48,254 nucleotides of DNA from an uncultured Pelagibacteraceae bacterium (GTDB lineage Bacteria; Pseudomonadota; Alphaproteobacteria; Pelagibacterales; Pelagibacteraceae). A program made the translations under genes and the position numbers. The notes beneath the pieces are model-generated. The model made no database searches, was not told the DNA's origin, and worked only from the letters and a program-made list of their open reading frames with translations. The stretch lies in assembly GCA_902590845.1 (NCBI GenBank), contig CACIYJ010000007.1:1-48254 (forward strand). Reading direction: 5' to 3'. Shown one piece after another: positions 17,159 through 25,420 of this stretch (positions within the stretch are counted from its first letter, which is position 1; every line of letters starts with the position of its first letter).

Positions 17159-18007
17159 TTAATTGATTTTTCTCACTATTAGAACAAAAAATATCGATGT
17201 TACAAACATAATAAGTGCATATGCAGCGGTTGGAACCATAAATACTATATCGTCAAACAATTGTGTGGCTACAAAAACAGCTAATGTTCCATTCTGTAAA
17301 CCGCATTCAAGTGAAATACACTTTCTTTGCGCTATACCAGATGTAAAATATTTTGCCACATAGTAACCTGTAGCAATCATAATAATGTTTAAAATAAAGG
17401 AAACTAATCCAGCTCTTATTATGAAGCTTATAATCCTATCCCACTCTTCTATCCAAATTGAGAGAAAAACTATAGCAAATAAAATAATTGAAATTCTTTG
17501 TATTAAAACGGTTTTTCTCATAATAAAATCAGTCATTAAACTTCTAAGAATCATTCCAAATATTACAGGGACTGTTACCACAAAAAACATTTTTAAAGAC
17601 ATAGACGTCATTGAAATTTCTCTATTAATTTCAGTAACACCCAGTAAATCTGCAGAAGTAAAAATTATAAAAGGTACTGTAAGAATGCTAAAAATGCTTA
17701 CAATGGCTGTCAAGCTCACAGATAAAGCCACATCACCATTAGCAAATTTTGTTAATACATTTGAAGTAACACCACCCGGAGCTGCTGCAATAATCATTAC
17801 ACCTAAAGCTATCTCGAAAGGCATAGGAATAATCTTGATTAAAATAAACGCAATAATTGGTAGTAGAATTACTTGACAAAAAAAACCAACTAAAAAATCT
17901 CTAGGAACTTTAACTACACGTAAAAAATCATTAACGGTCAAACCTAAGCCCAAACCTAACATAATGATGGCAAGAGCTATCGGTGCTATTTTCGTTGCTA
18001 TTTCCAT
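17159..18007 (-). CDS. Bile acid:sodium symporter (SBF/BASS) family transporter
   Basis: A 282-residue membrane protein with eight to ten helices. The family features are LGLGLTVNDFLRVVKVPRDF near the N-terminus and IIAAAPGGVTSNVLTKFANG around residue 75-95, the conserved crossover region of sodium-coupled SBF proteins. LECGLQNGTLAVFVATQLF near residue 235 is the second crossover. Family members import bile acids, pantoate, pyruvate or other organic anions; this one's substrate is not identifiable. It starts 3 bases after the stop of the double-HTH regulator and is very likely co-transcribed with it. Confidence 0.88.
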   Translation of the reverse strand: MEIATKIAPIALAIIMLGLGLGLTVNDFLRVVKVPRDFLVGFFCQVILLPIIAFILIKIIPMPFEIALGVMIIAAAPGGVTSNVLTKFANGDVALSVSLTAIVSIFSILTVPFIIFTSADLLGVTEINREISMTSMSLKMFFVVTVPVIFGMILRSLMTDFIMRKTVLIQRISIILFAIVFLSIWIEEWDRIISFIIRAGLVSFILNIIMIATGYYVAKYFTSGIAQRKCISLECGLQNGTLAVFVATQLFDDIVFMVPTAAYALIMFVTSIFFVLIVRKIN

Positions 18008-18010
18008 AAA

Positions 18011-19030
18011 TCAAATTTTAAAATTCGAATTTTTGATATAATCAAATATATCTGTTAAAAAATCAGTTACAGCCTCTTGATTAATAATAGTATTTTTAGA
18101 AATTATTTTATTTATCTTTCCTGAATTTTTTAATTGATATTCTAAATTTTTAGTCTTTTTAATAACATCCTGTCTCATTAACCATTTTAATTTTCTAATT
18201 ACAGTTGCTCTTGGAATTTGTGATATGTCTGCTATTGATGATGCATTAATCCCACGTGCTATTTTAAAATTCGCCATATTGTTATAATAGTTATCAGTTT
18301 TAATATTTTCAGAAAGCAAATCTTTATCTCTTGCCTTACGCATCTGATCTTGGTGATTTAATACAATATTTCCCCAAACTACCCACGTTTCAAGATCTTG
18401 AAATGTATTTCTATGCCTAATTAAAAAAGGTATTTGAAGTTTAAAAAATCGGAGCCAAACAATTGTGAAATATTTATTAATAAACTTTTTTATTTCTTCC
18501 TTATCCAATGGTTCTCCAAACCAAGCATTGCCTTGTAACAAATTTGATTTTTTTACAATAAATGTTGATAGAAGTTCAATGGTAGCATCAGGTCTTTGAT
18601 AATTCACTCCTTTTTTATTAAACACTATTGATTTACCTTCTCTAGCAAGAATGTCTGAATCTTGTAGTTCATTTACTTTTCTTCTAATAGTTTCTTTTGG
18701 AATATTTAATTCATTGGATATACGAATTAAGTTTATTTTATCAATTACAACATTTTCTAAGTCATAAAATTCATCCAAAGAAAGATAGTTAAATTTATCT
18801 GCAAGATTTTGCCAATAATTACGAGTTAGAAACATCATTACGATATATTTATCGAAATCTTTAAATGTTTTATAAGCTTTATTAGTCCAAGATTGTTGAA
18901 AGCTACCCCATGTATCATAGTGCAATACTATATTCTGATGTAAATTTTCTAATACTAAAGACCTGTCAAACTTTTCAGTTTTTATTCTGGGTATAATTTT
19001 TTTTGTCTTTATATCAATCGGATCACTCAT
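18011..19030 (-). CDS. Putative transcriptional regulator with two winged-helix motifs
   Basis: A 339-residue protein of no family I recognise. Two helix-turn-helix-like segments are visible. The first, about residues 100-135, is INLIRISNELNIPKETIRRK followed by VNELQDSDIL and a possible wing. The second, about 260-295, is SSIADISQIPRATVIRKLKW followed by LMRQDVIKK. Both have the MarR/GntR-like order of recognition helix then wing. The region between is aromatic and hydrophobic and could bind a ligand or dimerise. It sits directly upstream of the SBF symporter, so it may control it or the acyl-CoA ligase. DNA binding is inferred from the motifs only. Confidence 0.6.
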   Translation of the reverse strand: MSDPIDIKTKKIIPRIKTEKFDRSLVLENLHQNIVLHYDTWGSFQQSWTNKAYKTFKDFDKYIVMMFLTRNYWQNLADKFNYLSLDEFYDLENVVIDKINLIRISNELNIPKETIRRKVNELQDSDILAREGKSIVFNKKGVNYQRPDATIELLSTFIVKKSNLLQGNAWFGEPLDKEEIKKFINKYFTIVWLRFFKLQIPFLIRHRNTFQDLETWVVWGNIVLNHQDQMRKARDKDLLSENIKTDNYYNNMANFKIARGINASSIADISQIPRATVIRKLKWLMRQDVIKKTKNLEYQLKNSGKINKIISKNTIINQEAVTDFLTDIFDYIKNSNFKI

Positions 19031-19043
19031 TTTGGTTTTGGTA

Positions 19044-19229
19044 TTATTTTTTCCAAGTTACTGATTGATTGATTAAAATTGCCATTAGCAACCAAATCAC
19101 AAAAGATTCACCGTGAGTAAGTTCATAGTTTGCACCAAATAGTTTGGCCAGTAATAACACTGCATAAACTGCTATTGGGGATAATATTAAACTTGCCAGA
19201 TACTTAAGGATTGTGCATTTTAAATTCAT
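19044..19229 (-). CDS. Small membrane protein, 61 residues
   Basis: ATG at 19229 gives MNLKCTILKYLASLILSPIA, then AVLLLAKLFGANYELTHGES and FVIWLLMAILINQSVTWKK: two hydrophobic helices joined by a short loop. The longer reading from 19355 runs antisense through yqaA and is not convincing. No family is recognised. It lies 13 bases upstream of the double-HTH regulator on the same strand and is probably the first gene of that run. Its start codon is one base away from the divergent yqaA start. Confidence 0.55.
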   Translation of the reverse strand: MNLKCTILKYLASLILSPIAVYAVLLLAKLFGANYELTHGESFVIWLLMAILINQSVTWKK

Positions 19230-19230
19230 A

Positions 19231-19827
19231 ATGTTGAAAAAATTATACGATAAATGTGTAGAGCTTGCTAGACATAAATTTTCAAAACCTTTGCTGGGTT
19301 TTGTGTCTTTTATCGAAAGTTTCTTTTTTCCAGTACCGCCAGATTTGATGATCATACCTATGGTGGTTGCAAAAAAAGAAGATTATGTAAAAATTTTTTT
19401 AATAGCTACAATTTTTTCTGTTCTCGGAGGCTTATTTGGTTACATACTTGGAGTTTTCTTTCTCGACATCTCAATGGTTGTTATTGAGTTTTATGGTTAT
19501 GAGGAAAAAGTTTTTGAAGTACAAGAAAAAATGTCCTCTAAAGGAGGTTTTTTTATTTGGTTAGGTGTTATGTTCTTAGCAGGTTTTACTCCTTTACCTT
19601 TTAAAGTTTTCACTATTACAAGCGGGATTATCAGTTTTAATATTGTTGTATTTTTCTTTATTTGTCTTTTTACTCGAGGTTTAAGATTTTTTCTTGTTGC
19701 TTACTTAACCTCATTATTTGGTAGTAAATTTGGGAGCTTTATAGAAAAAAAAGGTGCGTTATGGTTTACCATTATTGGAATTGCAATTGTAATAATAGCA
19801 ACAATTTTATACTTATTATTTAAATAA
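19231..19827 (+). CDS. YqaA family membrane protein (VTT/DedA-like)
   Basis: A 198-residue inner-membrane protein. It starts MLKKLYDKCVELARHKFSKP and then has FVSFIESFFFPVPPDLMIIP, the signature of the YqaA subfamily of the VTT (SNARE-associated Golgi/DedA) group, thought to move lipids or to maintain membrane homeostasis. A later segment, GVMFLAGFTPLPFKVFTITS, is the second conserved re-entrant loop. I take the ATG at 19231 because homologues begin MLRRLYDW-like. An upstream GTG at 19213 would have its AAGGA only two bases away. The last base overlaps the dsbB start (TAATG). Confidence 0.85.
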   Translation: MLKKLYDKCVELARHKFSKPLLGFVSFIESFFFPVPPDLMIIPMVVAKKEDYVKIFLIATIFSVLGGLFGYILGVFFLDISMVVIEFYGYEEKVFEVQEKMSSKGGFFIWLGVMFLAGFTPLPFKVFTITSGIISFNIVVFFFICLFTRGLRFFLVAYLTSLFGSKFGSFIEKKGALWFTIIGIAIVIIATILYLLFK

Positions 19828-20312
19828 TGTCTTCAATCAAAAATAAATTACTCCTGAATGGAGTTTTAATATTTAGTGTATTTGCGCTAGTTGCTGCATA
19901 TTTTATAGAATACATCTTGAATCACAAACCATGCAACCTTTGTTCAATAGAACGTGCTCCCTATTTAGTTTCAATTATACTTATCTCTTTAATCTTTATT
20001 TTAAATAAATATGAAAAAACTATATCTCTCATAGTTGGATTAGTCTTTGTTTTTGGTGCAATTGTTTCTTTTTATCATTTTGGAATAGAACAAGGGTTCT
20101 TTGATGAATCTTTGGTGTGCAATCTTGGTAATAATAGCGGAGCTTTATCTTCTGAAGATCTTTTAAAAGAATTGAAAAAAAATACAGTTAGTTGCAAGGA
20201 TGTAACCTTTGCTCTATTTGGTTTATCGCTTGCTACATTTAATACAATTATATCTCTTATTATAAGTGTTATAATGTTAAGAATTTTTATTAATTATGAC
20301 AAAAACAGATAA
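19827..20312 (+). CDS. DsbB-family disulfide bond formation protein
   Basis: A 161-residue quinone-reducing membrane protein that re-oxidises DsbA-like partners. It shows four hydrophobic helices. The first cysteine pair is in NHKPCNLCSIERAPYLVSI (CxxC plus the conserved ER just after). The second periplasmic cysteine pair is further on, in SLVCNLGNN and TVSCKDV. This loop arrangement is the DsbB pattern. It overlaps the yqaA stop by one base and the coq7 start by 17 bases, so the three are likely translated together. The quinone link to the coq7 neighbour is suggestive but not proof of a shared process. Confidence 0.85.
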   Translation: MSSIKNKLLLNGVLIFSVFALVAAYFIEYILNHKPCNLCSIERAPYLVSIILISLIFILNKYEKTISLIVGLVFVFGAIVSFYHFGIEQGFFDESLVCNLGNNSGALSSEDLLKELKKNTVSCKDVTFALFGLSLATFNTIISLIISVIMLRIFINYDKNR

Positions 20313-20829
20313 AAAAATTTTAGAAGAAATCATAAGAGTTGACCATGCTGGCGAGAGAGGTGCTATCAAAATTTATGAAGGCCAGCTTTTAGCTTTAAAA
20401 ACATTTAGACAAGATGAAGCTTTGAGAAGAAAAATTGAAGAGATGAAAGAACATGAAAATGAACACTATGATTTTTTTGATAAAGAAATTCAAAAAAGAA
20501 AGATAGAACCCACAAAACTTTTGCCACTTTGGGATGTGATGGGTGTTGCGCTTGGTTTTGGCACTACCATGTTAGGTAAAAAAGCAGCAATGCTTTGCAC
20601 TGCATCTGTGGAAGAAGTAATCGATAATCATTACAAAAATCAAATTTATAAGCTCAAAGAAGATGAAAAAAATCTTAAAGAAAAAATTATAAAATTTAGA
20701 GAAGATGAATTACATCACAAAGATATTGCCTACGATAATGGTGCAACAAAAAAAGGATTATTTGGTTTATTAGATAAAGTAATTCAAACTTCATCGCGTA
20801 TCGCTATAACAATATCAGAAAAAATTTAA
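20296..20829 (+). CDS. coq7: Demethoxyubiquinone hydroxylase Coq7
   Basis: A 177-residue di-iron monooxygenase for one of the last ring hydroxylations of ubiquinone synthesis at the inner membrane. The four-helix ferritin-like fold is marked by IRVDHAGERGAIKIYEGQL (first Glu ligand), MKEHENEHYDFFD (EHENEH ligands), CTASVEEVIDNHY and FREDELHHKDIAYDNGA (ligands EDELHH). The length is that of bacterial Coq7. The start overlaps the end of dsbB by 17 bases. Its stop directly abuts the stop of the HNH gene on the other strand. Confidence 0.95.
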   Translation: MTKTDKKILEEIIRVDHAGERGAIKIYEGQLLALKTFRQDEALRRKIEEMKEHENEHYDFFDKEIQKRKIEPTKLLPLWDVMGVALGFGTTMLGKKAAMLCTASVEEVIDNHYKNQIYKLKEDEKNLKEKIIKFREDELHHKDIAYDNGATKKGLFGLLDKVIQTSSRIAITISEKI

Positions 20830-21399
20830 TTAAGGTTCTAATTCAATATCCCAATATAAATAATCCATCCAACTTTCATGGAGAAAGTTTGGAGGAAAAT
20901 TTCTTCCATTCTTATGTAAATCTTCAACGGTTGGGGCATAAGGTCTAATGGCTAGTTTTAAATCACAATGTTCATAAAGCTTTCCGCCTTTTTTTACATT
21001 ACAATTTGAACAAGCTGTAACAACGTTATTCCAATCTGTAAGACCACCTTTGGATTTTGGCAATAGATGATCAAATGTTAAATCTTTTTTATCTCCACAA
21101 TACTGACATGCAAATTTATCTCTTAAGAAAACATTAAACCTAGTGAAGTTTGGATTTTCAGAAGGTTGAACAAAATTTTTCAATGCAATAACACTTGGCA
21201 AATTCATTTCAAATGAAGGACTTCTAATTTTTCTTTTATAATTTGAAACAATGCTAACTCGATCTAAAAAAACTGACTTTACAGCATCTTGCCAACACCA
21301 TAGTGAAAGAGGATAATAGCTCAAAGGTCTAAAGTCAGCATTAAGAACTAAAGCTGGACATTTTTCTAGCGGGACTTTATCCAATGAAGAAATAATCAT
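20830..21399 (-). CDS. HNH endonuclease family protein
   Basis: A 189-residue protein with the HNH core FACQYCGDKKDLTFDHLLPK, then SKGGLTDWNNVVTACSNCN. The CxxC pairs bind zinc and the DH...N...N residues form the metal-dependent nuclease site. The N-terminal part (CPALVLNADFRPLSYYPLSL) is the usual opening of a widespread stand-alone bacterial HNH family. It has no intron, intein or mobile context. The cellular role of this family is not established. It has its own extended -10 promoter about 25 bases upstream. Confidence 0.88.
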   Translation of the reverse strand: MIISSLDKVPLEKCPALVLNADFRPLSYYPLSLWCWQDAVKSVFLDRVSIVSNYKRKIRSPSFEMNLPSVIALKNFVQPSENPNFTRFNVFLRDKFACQYCGDKKDLTFDHLLPKSKGGLTDWNNVVTACSNCNVKKGGKLYEHCDLKLAIRPYAPTVEDLHKNGRNFPPNFLHESWMDYLYWDIELEP

Positions 21400-21424
21400 T
21401 GCTGAAAGCTAACTGAAACAGAAA

Positions 21425-21433
21425 ATTATATCA
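21425..21433 (-). promoter_or_regulatory. Extended -10 promoter of the HNH gene
   Basis: On the minus strand TGATATAAT, a perfect TGnTATAAT extended -10 element, lies 26 bases before the ATG at 21399. No good -35 box is seen, as is usual for this promoter type. Confidence 0.45.
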
Positions 21434-21465
21434 AGTTATAATTATCTTACAGTAAGCTAAATAAA

Positions 21466-22119
21466 CTAATACAAATGTTTTTTTATAAATTGTAAGCCTA
21501 AACTTGATCCTTCAGTCGGTATTCGATGTTCGCAATTTTTAAAAATTTTTGTTTCAATTTCATAATTGTTTTTACTAAAAAAGTTCTTAGCTTCTAATAA
21601 TCCATCAATTGGAACAACTTGATCTATATCTCCATGCATCAAAATGATATTTGGTCTTGAAACAATATTTTTACCTAAATGTTCTGTATCAATAATTTTA
21701 CCAGAATATCCTATGATTGAATTAATTTTATCTTTTCGTTTAATGCCTGTTTGCAAGCTAATCATACATCCTTGGCTAAATCCACCAATCACAATTTGAT
21801 TAGCTGATAAATTATTTTTCTCTTTAACTTCATCAATAAGTTTATTTAATTTAATTTCAGCAACTAAAGATTTAGATAAAACTTGTTCAGGAGTTTCATC
21901 TGTTAAATCAAACCATTGAAATCCTGATGTACTTGCAGAACACTTCTCGGGAGCATCTGGACAAATAAATATCGTGTCTGGTAAATAAGTTCTCCAATAA
22001 CCTGCAAGAATAGAAATGTCTTTTCCGTCGCCACCATAACCGTGGCAGAGTATTACAGCATTTTTAGGTTTTGCTTTTGATAAAGGTTCTAAAATAATTG
22101 TATTTAATGAGTATTTCAT
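21466..22119 (-). CDS. Alpha/beta hydrolase, phospholipase/carboxylesterase family
   Basis: A 217-residue hydrolase. The oxyanion region is AVILCHGYGGDGKDIS, the nucleophile elbow is VIGGFSQGCMISLQTG (GFSQG, Ser near residue 121), then MHGDIDQVVPID with the Asp and NCEHRIPTEG with the His. This order is that of the small carboxylesterase/lysophospholipase family (YpfH-like). The N-terminus has no signal peptide, so it is cytoplasmic. The substrate is unknown. It lies 13 bases after the TlpA-like gene on the same strand. Confidence 0.85.
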   Translation of the reverse strand: MKYSLNTIILEPLSKAKPKNAVILCHGYGGDGKDISILAGYWRTYLPDTIFICPDAPEKCSASTSGFQWFDLTDETPEQVLSKSLVAEIKLNKLIDEVKEKNNLSANQIVIGGFSQGCMISLQTGIKRKDKINSIIGYSGKIIDTEHLGKNIVSRPNIILMHGDIDQVVPIDGLLEAKNFFSKNNYEIETKIFKNCEHRIPTEGSSLGLQFIKKHLY

Positions 22120-22132
22120 ATTTTTTTAAAAA

Positions 22133-22660
22133 CTAAATATATCGTTTTAATAATTCTATAAAATCTTTGTTAATAAAGTTGATTTCACCAACAACTCTTC
22201 CAAATTCTTTTCCATTTTTATCTATTAATATACTTGTTGGCAAACCTCTCATTTTAAATTGTTTTACCAATTTAAAATCTGGATCAAAATAAATATCTAA
22301 ACTTGCTACTCCTATGCTTTGAAAAAAATCTCTAGTTATAAGTTTGTTGGGTTTTTCCATATTTATAGCATAAACTTTAATTTCTGGATATTTTTGAGTA
22401 AGCTTCTCTAAAGAAGGCATTTCTCTTCTGCATGGCATGCACCAAGAAGCCCAAAAATTAATTATCATGATGTTGCCTTTTTTATTGGTTAGATCAACAT
22501 CCTGAAGATTAAAATCTTTAAATTTAAGTTCCTTAATTGCCTTTGGTTTTTCGTGAATAACTATATTTTTAGAAAAATCATCACTAGCAAAAAGGTTTTT
22601 GATGATTAAAAATACAAATATTATGTGAATATAGATTTTAAAAGATTTACTAATTTTCAT
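22133..22660 (-). CDS. TlpA-like thiol-disulfide oxidoreductase
   Basis: A 175-residue periplasmic thioredoxin-fold protein. Residues 1 to about 25 form a signal peptide or anchor (FKIYIHIIFVFLIIKNLFA). The redox site is MIINFWASWCMPCRREMPSL, with WCMPC, and the cis-proline loop is FKMRGLPTSILID. It fits the TlpA/ResA group, which reduces specific cysteines in apocytochromes or copper sites. In Alphaproteobacteria tlpA is commonly divergent from argH, as here, with only 30 bases between the start codons. Confidence 0.9.
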   Translation of the reverse strand: MKISKSFKIYIHIIFVFLIIKNLFASDDFSKNIVIHEKPKAIKELKFKDFNLQDVDLTNKKGNIMIINFWASWCMPCRREMPSLEKLTQKYPEIKVYAINMEKPNKLITRDFFQSIGVASLDIYFDPDFKLVKQFKMRGLPTSILIDKNGKEFGRVVGEINFINKDFIELLKRYI

Positions 22661-22690
22661 ATTAATTTAAATTAAAATTAACACAGTAAA

Positions 22691-24079
22691 ATGAAAAATA
22701 AAAATAAAACTATATGGTCAAATAGATTTAAAGGCAAAACCTCTAAATCTTTTCAAAGAATTGGGTCTTCAATAAATGTAGATAAAAGGCTCTACAAACA
22801 GGATATTGCTGCTTCAATCGCACATGTTCAAATGCTAATGAAACAAAAAATAATCCATAATATTGATGGTAAGAAAATTATTAATGGACTTAATAAAATT
22901 AAATCTCAGATTGATAGAGGACAATTTAACTTCCAAGAAAAGTTTGAAGATATTCATCTGAATATAGAAAAAAAATTATTTGAGGTTATAGGGCCAGCTG
23001 CTGGCTATATGCATACAGCTAGATCAAGAAATGACCAAGTAGTAACTGATTTTAAGTTATGGGTTAAAGAGTCCACGACAGATATTTTAAAACATATTTC
23101 TCTAGTTATGAAAACTATAATAAAAAAAGCTGAAAAAAATACTGATACTATAATGCCAGGACTTACTCACCTAAAAAACGCTCAACCAATTTCATTCGCA
23201 CATCATCTTTTAGCTTATTACGAAATGTTAAAAAGAGATAAGAAGAGATTTGAAAATAATATCAATCTCTTAGATGAGTGCCCGCTTGGTTCAGCGGCTT
23301 TATCAGGCACATCTTACAAAATAGATAGAAAATATACGGCAAAAAAACTTGGATTCAAAAAGCCGACTGATAATTCAATAGATTCAGTTTCTGATAGAGA
23401 TTTTGCTATTGATTTTTTATATTCCTCAGCCATATGTGCAATGCATTTATCTAGATTAGCAGAAGATTTTATAATATTTAATTCAGATGCTTTTAACTTA
23501 ATAGGTTTTAATGACAGCATGTTAACAGGCTCATCGATCATGCCTCAAAAAAAGAATCCTGATCCTGCTGAGTTGATTAGAGGAAGAGTTGGAATTAATT
23601 ATGGAAAATTAAATTCTATGCTTACAATAATGAAGGGTCTCCCCATGTCATATTTTAAAGATTTACAGGATGACAAAGTATTAGTCTTTGATGGTTATGA
23701 TACTTTAAAAGATACTTTGATCATGAGCGGCGAATTGATTAATGCTGTCAAACCTCTAAAAGACAAAATGTTTAAAATGGCAAATAAAGGTTTTACTACA
23801 GCTACTGATTTTGCAGATTACCTTGTTAAAGAAAAAAAATTAAGTTTTAGAGAATCATATAATCTAGCTGCAAAGTTAGTTAATTTTGCTGAAAAAAATA
23901 ATAAAACTTTGGATCAATTATCCTTGGTAGATATAAAAAAGATATATAAAGATCTAGACAAAAATATTCTCAAAATACTTAATGTAAAAAATTCTATGAA
24001 TGCAAAAAAATCTTACGGTGGGACAGCTTCAAATAATGTAGCAATGATGATTAAAAAATATAAAAAGGAGATAAAATGA
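22691..24079 (+). CDS. argH: Argininosuccinate lyase
   Basis: Last step of arginine synthesis: argininosuccinate to arginine and fumarate. The 462 residues match the family length. It opens with IWSNRFKGK, followed by DKRLYKQDIAASIAHVQML. Conserved parts are HTARSRNDQVVTDFKLW, PGLTHLKNAQPISFAHHLLA (active-site TH..Q), and the fumarase/aspartase signature GSSIMPQKKNPDPAELIRGR near residue 278. It is followed, with a four-base overlap, by the small lipoprotein gene lptM and then lysA, a common alphaproteobacterial order. Confidence 0.96.
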   Translation: MKNKNKTIWSNRFKGKTSKSFQRIGSSINVDKRLYKQDIAASIAHVQMLMKQKIIHNIDGKKIINGLNKIKSQIDRGQFNFQEKFEDIHLNIEKKLFEVIGPAAGYMHTARSRNDQVVTDFKLWVKESTTDILKHISLVMKTIIKKAEKNTDTIMPGLTHLKNAQPISFAHHLLAYYEMLKRDKKRFENNINLLDECPLGSAALSGTSYKIDRKYTAKKLGFKKPTDNSIDSVSDRDFAIDFLYSSAICAMHLSRLAEDFIIFNSDAFNLIGFNDSMLTGSSIMPQKKNPDPAELIRGRVGINYGKLNSMLTIMKGLPMSYFKDLQDDKVLVFDGYDTLKDTLIMSGELINAVKPLKDKMFKMANKGFTTATDFADYLVKEKKLSFRESYNLAAKLVNFAEKNNKTLDQLSLVDIKKIYKDLDKNILKILNVKNSMNAKKSYGGTASNNVAMMIKKYKKEIK

Positions 24080-24186
24080 AAATTATAGTCTCCTTATGTA
24101 TAGGTATTTTAATTCTAACTGGTTGTGGAAAAAAATCTGAGCCAAAATACCAAGGAAAAATTCAGCAAAGCAAAATAGTTTTATAA
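24076..24186 (+). CDS. lptM: LptM-like small lipoprotein
   Basis: A 36-residue lipoprotein with AAGGAG 9 bases before the ATG. The signal peptide MKIIVSLCIGILILTGC ends in a lipobox (LTGC) followed by GKKSEPKYQG. The argH-lptM-lysA position and this size fit LptM (YifL), which promotes disulfide maturation of the LPS translocon protein LptD in E. coli. The assignment rests on size, lipobox and position; the sequence is too short for independent proof. It overlaps the argH stop by four bases. Confidence 0.75.
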   Translation: MKIIVSLCIGILILTGCGKKSEPKYQGKIQQSKIVL

Positions 24187-24190
24187 TTAT

Positions 24191-25420
24191 ATGCCAAATA
24201 TAAAATATGTCGGTAAAAATTTATTTATTGAAAAATTATCTGTTGCAAATATTGCAAAAAAAGGAGGAACTCCTTTTTACATCTACTCTGAAAATCAAAT
24301 TAAAGAAAATTATATAAAATTTGTTAATACATTTAAGAAAATAAAACCATTAGTTTGCTTTGCTACAAAATCTAATAGCAATTTATCTATTCTAAGATCT
24401 CTAGGAAAATTAGGTGCGGGCACAGATGTTGTCTCTATCGGAGAGCTGCTAAAAGCTTTAAAAGCAGGAATTAAAGCAAATAAAATAGTTTTTTCAGGCG
24501 TTGGTAAAACAGAAGAAGAATTAAAAATCGCGATTAATAAAAAGATATTATTAATAAATTGTGAATCTGAAAGCGAAACCAAAATTATTAATAAAATTGC
24601 CAAAAGATCAAATAAAAAAGTCTCTATTGGATTTAGATTAAATCCAGATATTGATGCTAAAACTCATAAAAAAATATCTACTGGAAAAGCGAATAATAAG
24701 TTTGGTGTTTCAATCAAAAATTTTTCTGTCTTTTTTAAAGAAATTAAAAAACTTAAAAATATAAAACTTGAAGCCTTAAGTGTTCATATTGGGAGTCAAA
24801 TTCTAACAGACGTTCCTTATAAAAGAGTTTTAACTGTATTATCTAAATTAATAAAAAATTTAAATCTAAATCTTAAATATATTGATCTTGGCGGAGGATT
24901 TGGAATTAATTATAACAAGAAAGATAAACCCATTAATCTTAAAAAATACTCTAATCTCGTTCATTCTTTTTCAAAAAAATTAAATTGTAAAATTATCTTC
25001 GAGCCAGGACGATCGATAGTAGGTAATGCAGGGATCCTTGTGAGCAAAATTCAGTATATTAAAAATGGCACCAATAAAAAATTTATAATTTTAAACGCAG
25101 GTATGAATGATTTTATGAGACCGGCATTATACGATGCACATCATGACATTATTCCAATTAAAAAAAACAGCAAAAAAATTAAAGGAATAATAGAATTTGT
25201 TGGACCTGTTTGTGAATCAACTTGTAAGTTTGGAAAATATAAAAATTATCAAAAAATTTATGAAAATGATTTTGTAGCTATTACCAACGTTGGTGCCTAT
25301 GGAACCTCTTTATCTTCTAACTACAATACAAGACCATTAATTGCTGAAATTTTAGTCAATAAAAATAAATTCAAATTTATTAGAAAAAAACAGAATTTAC
25401 TAAAATTAATAAGCGCTTAA
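24191..25420 (+). CDS. lysA: Diaminopimelate decarboxylase
   Basis: Converts meso-diaminopimelate to lysine, using PLP. The 409 residues match the family. The PLP lysine is in CFATKSNSNLSILRSL, followed by GAGTDVVSIGEL. A central HIGSQI (His and Gly contacts), the glycine-rich YIDLGGGFGI, and EPGRSIVGNAG (phosphate-binding) follow. The C-terminal GPVCESTCKFG carries the catalytic cysteine from the other subunit. The end, NVGAYGTSLSSNYNTRPL, is the family's closing motif. It shares one base with the start of plsC. Confidence 0.95.
   Translation: MPNIKYVGKNLFIEKLSVANIAKKGGTPFYIYSENQIKENYIKFVNTFKKIKPLVCFATKSNSNLSILRSLGKLGAGTDVVSIGELLKALKAGIKANKIVFSGVGKTEEELKIAINKKILLINCESESETKIINKIAKRSNKKVSIGFRLNPDIDAKTHKKISTGKANNKFGVSIKNFSVFFKEIKKLKNIKLEALSVHIGSQILTDVPYKRVLTVLSKLIKNLNLNLKYIDLGGGFGINYNKKDKPINLKKYSNLVHSFSKKLNCKIIFEPGRSIVGNAGILVSKIQYIKNGTNKKFIILNAGMNDFMRPALYDAHHDIIPIKKNSKKIKGIIEFVGPVCESTCKFGKYKNYQKIYENDFVAITNVGAYGTSLSSNYNTRPLIAEILVNKNKFKFIRKKQNLLKLISA

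Noticed and set aside
19213-19230. GTG at 19213 as start of yqaA
   Set aside because: AAGGA is only two bases away, too close, and the family's usual N-terminus (MLKKLYD-like) starts at the ATG at 19231.
20830-21399. HNH endonuclease as part of a mobile element or homing system
   Set aside because: No intron, intein, transposase, repeat or tRNA junction nearby; base composition is like its neighbours; it belongs to a stand-alone chromosomal family.
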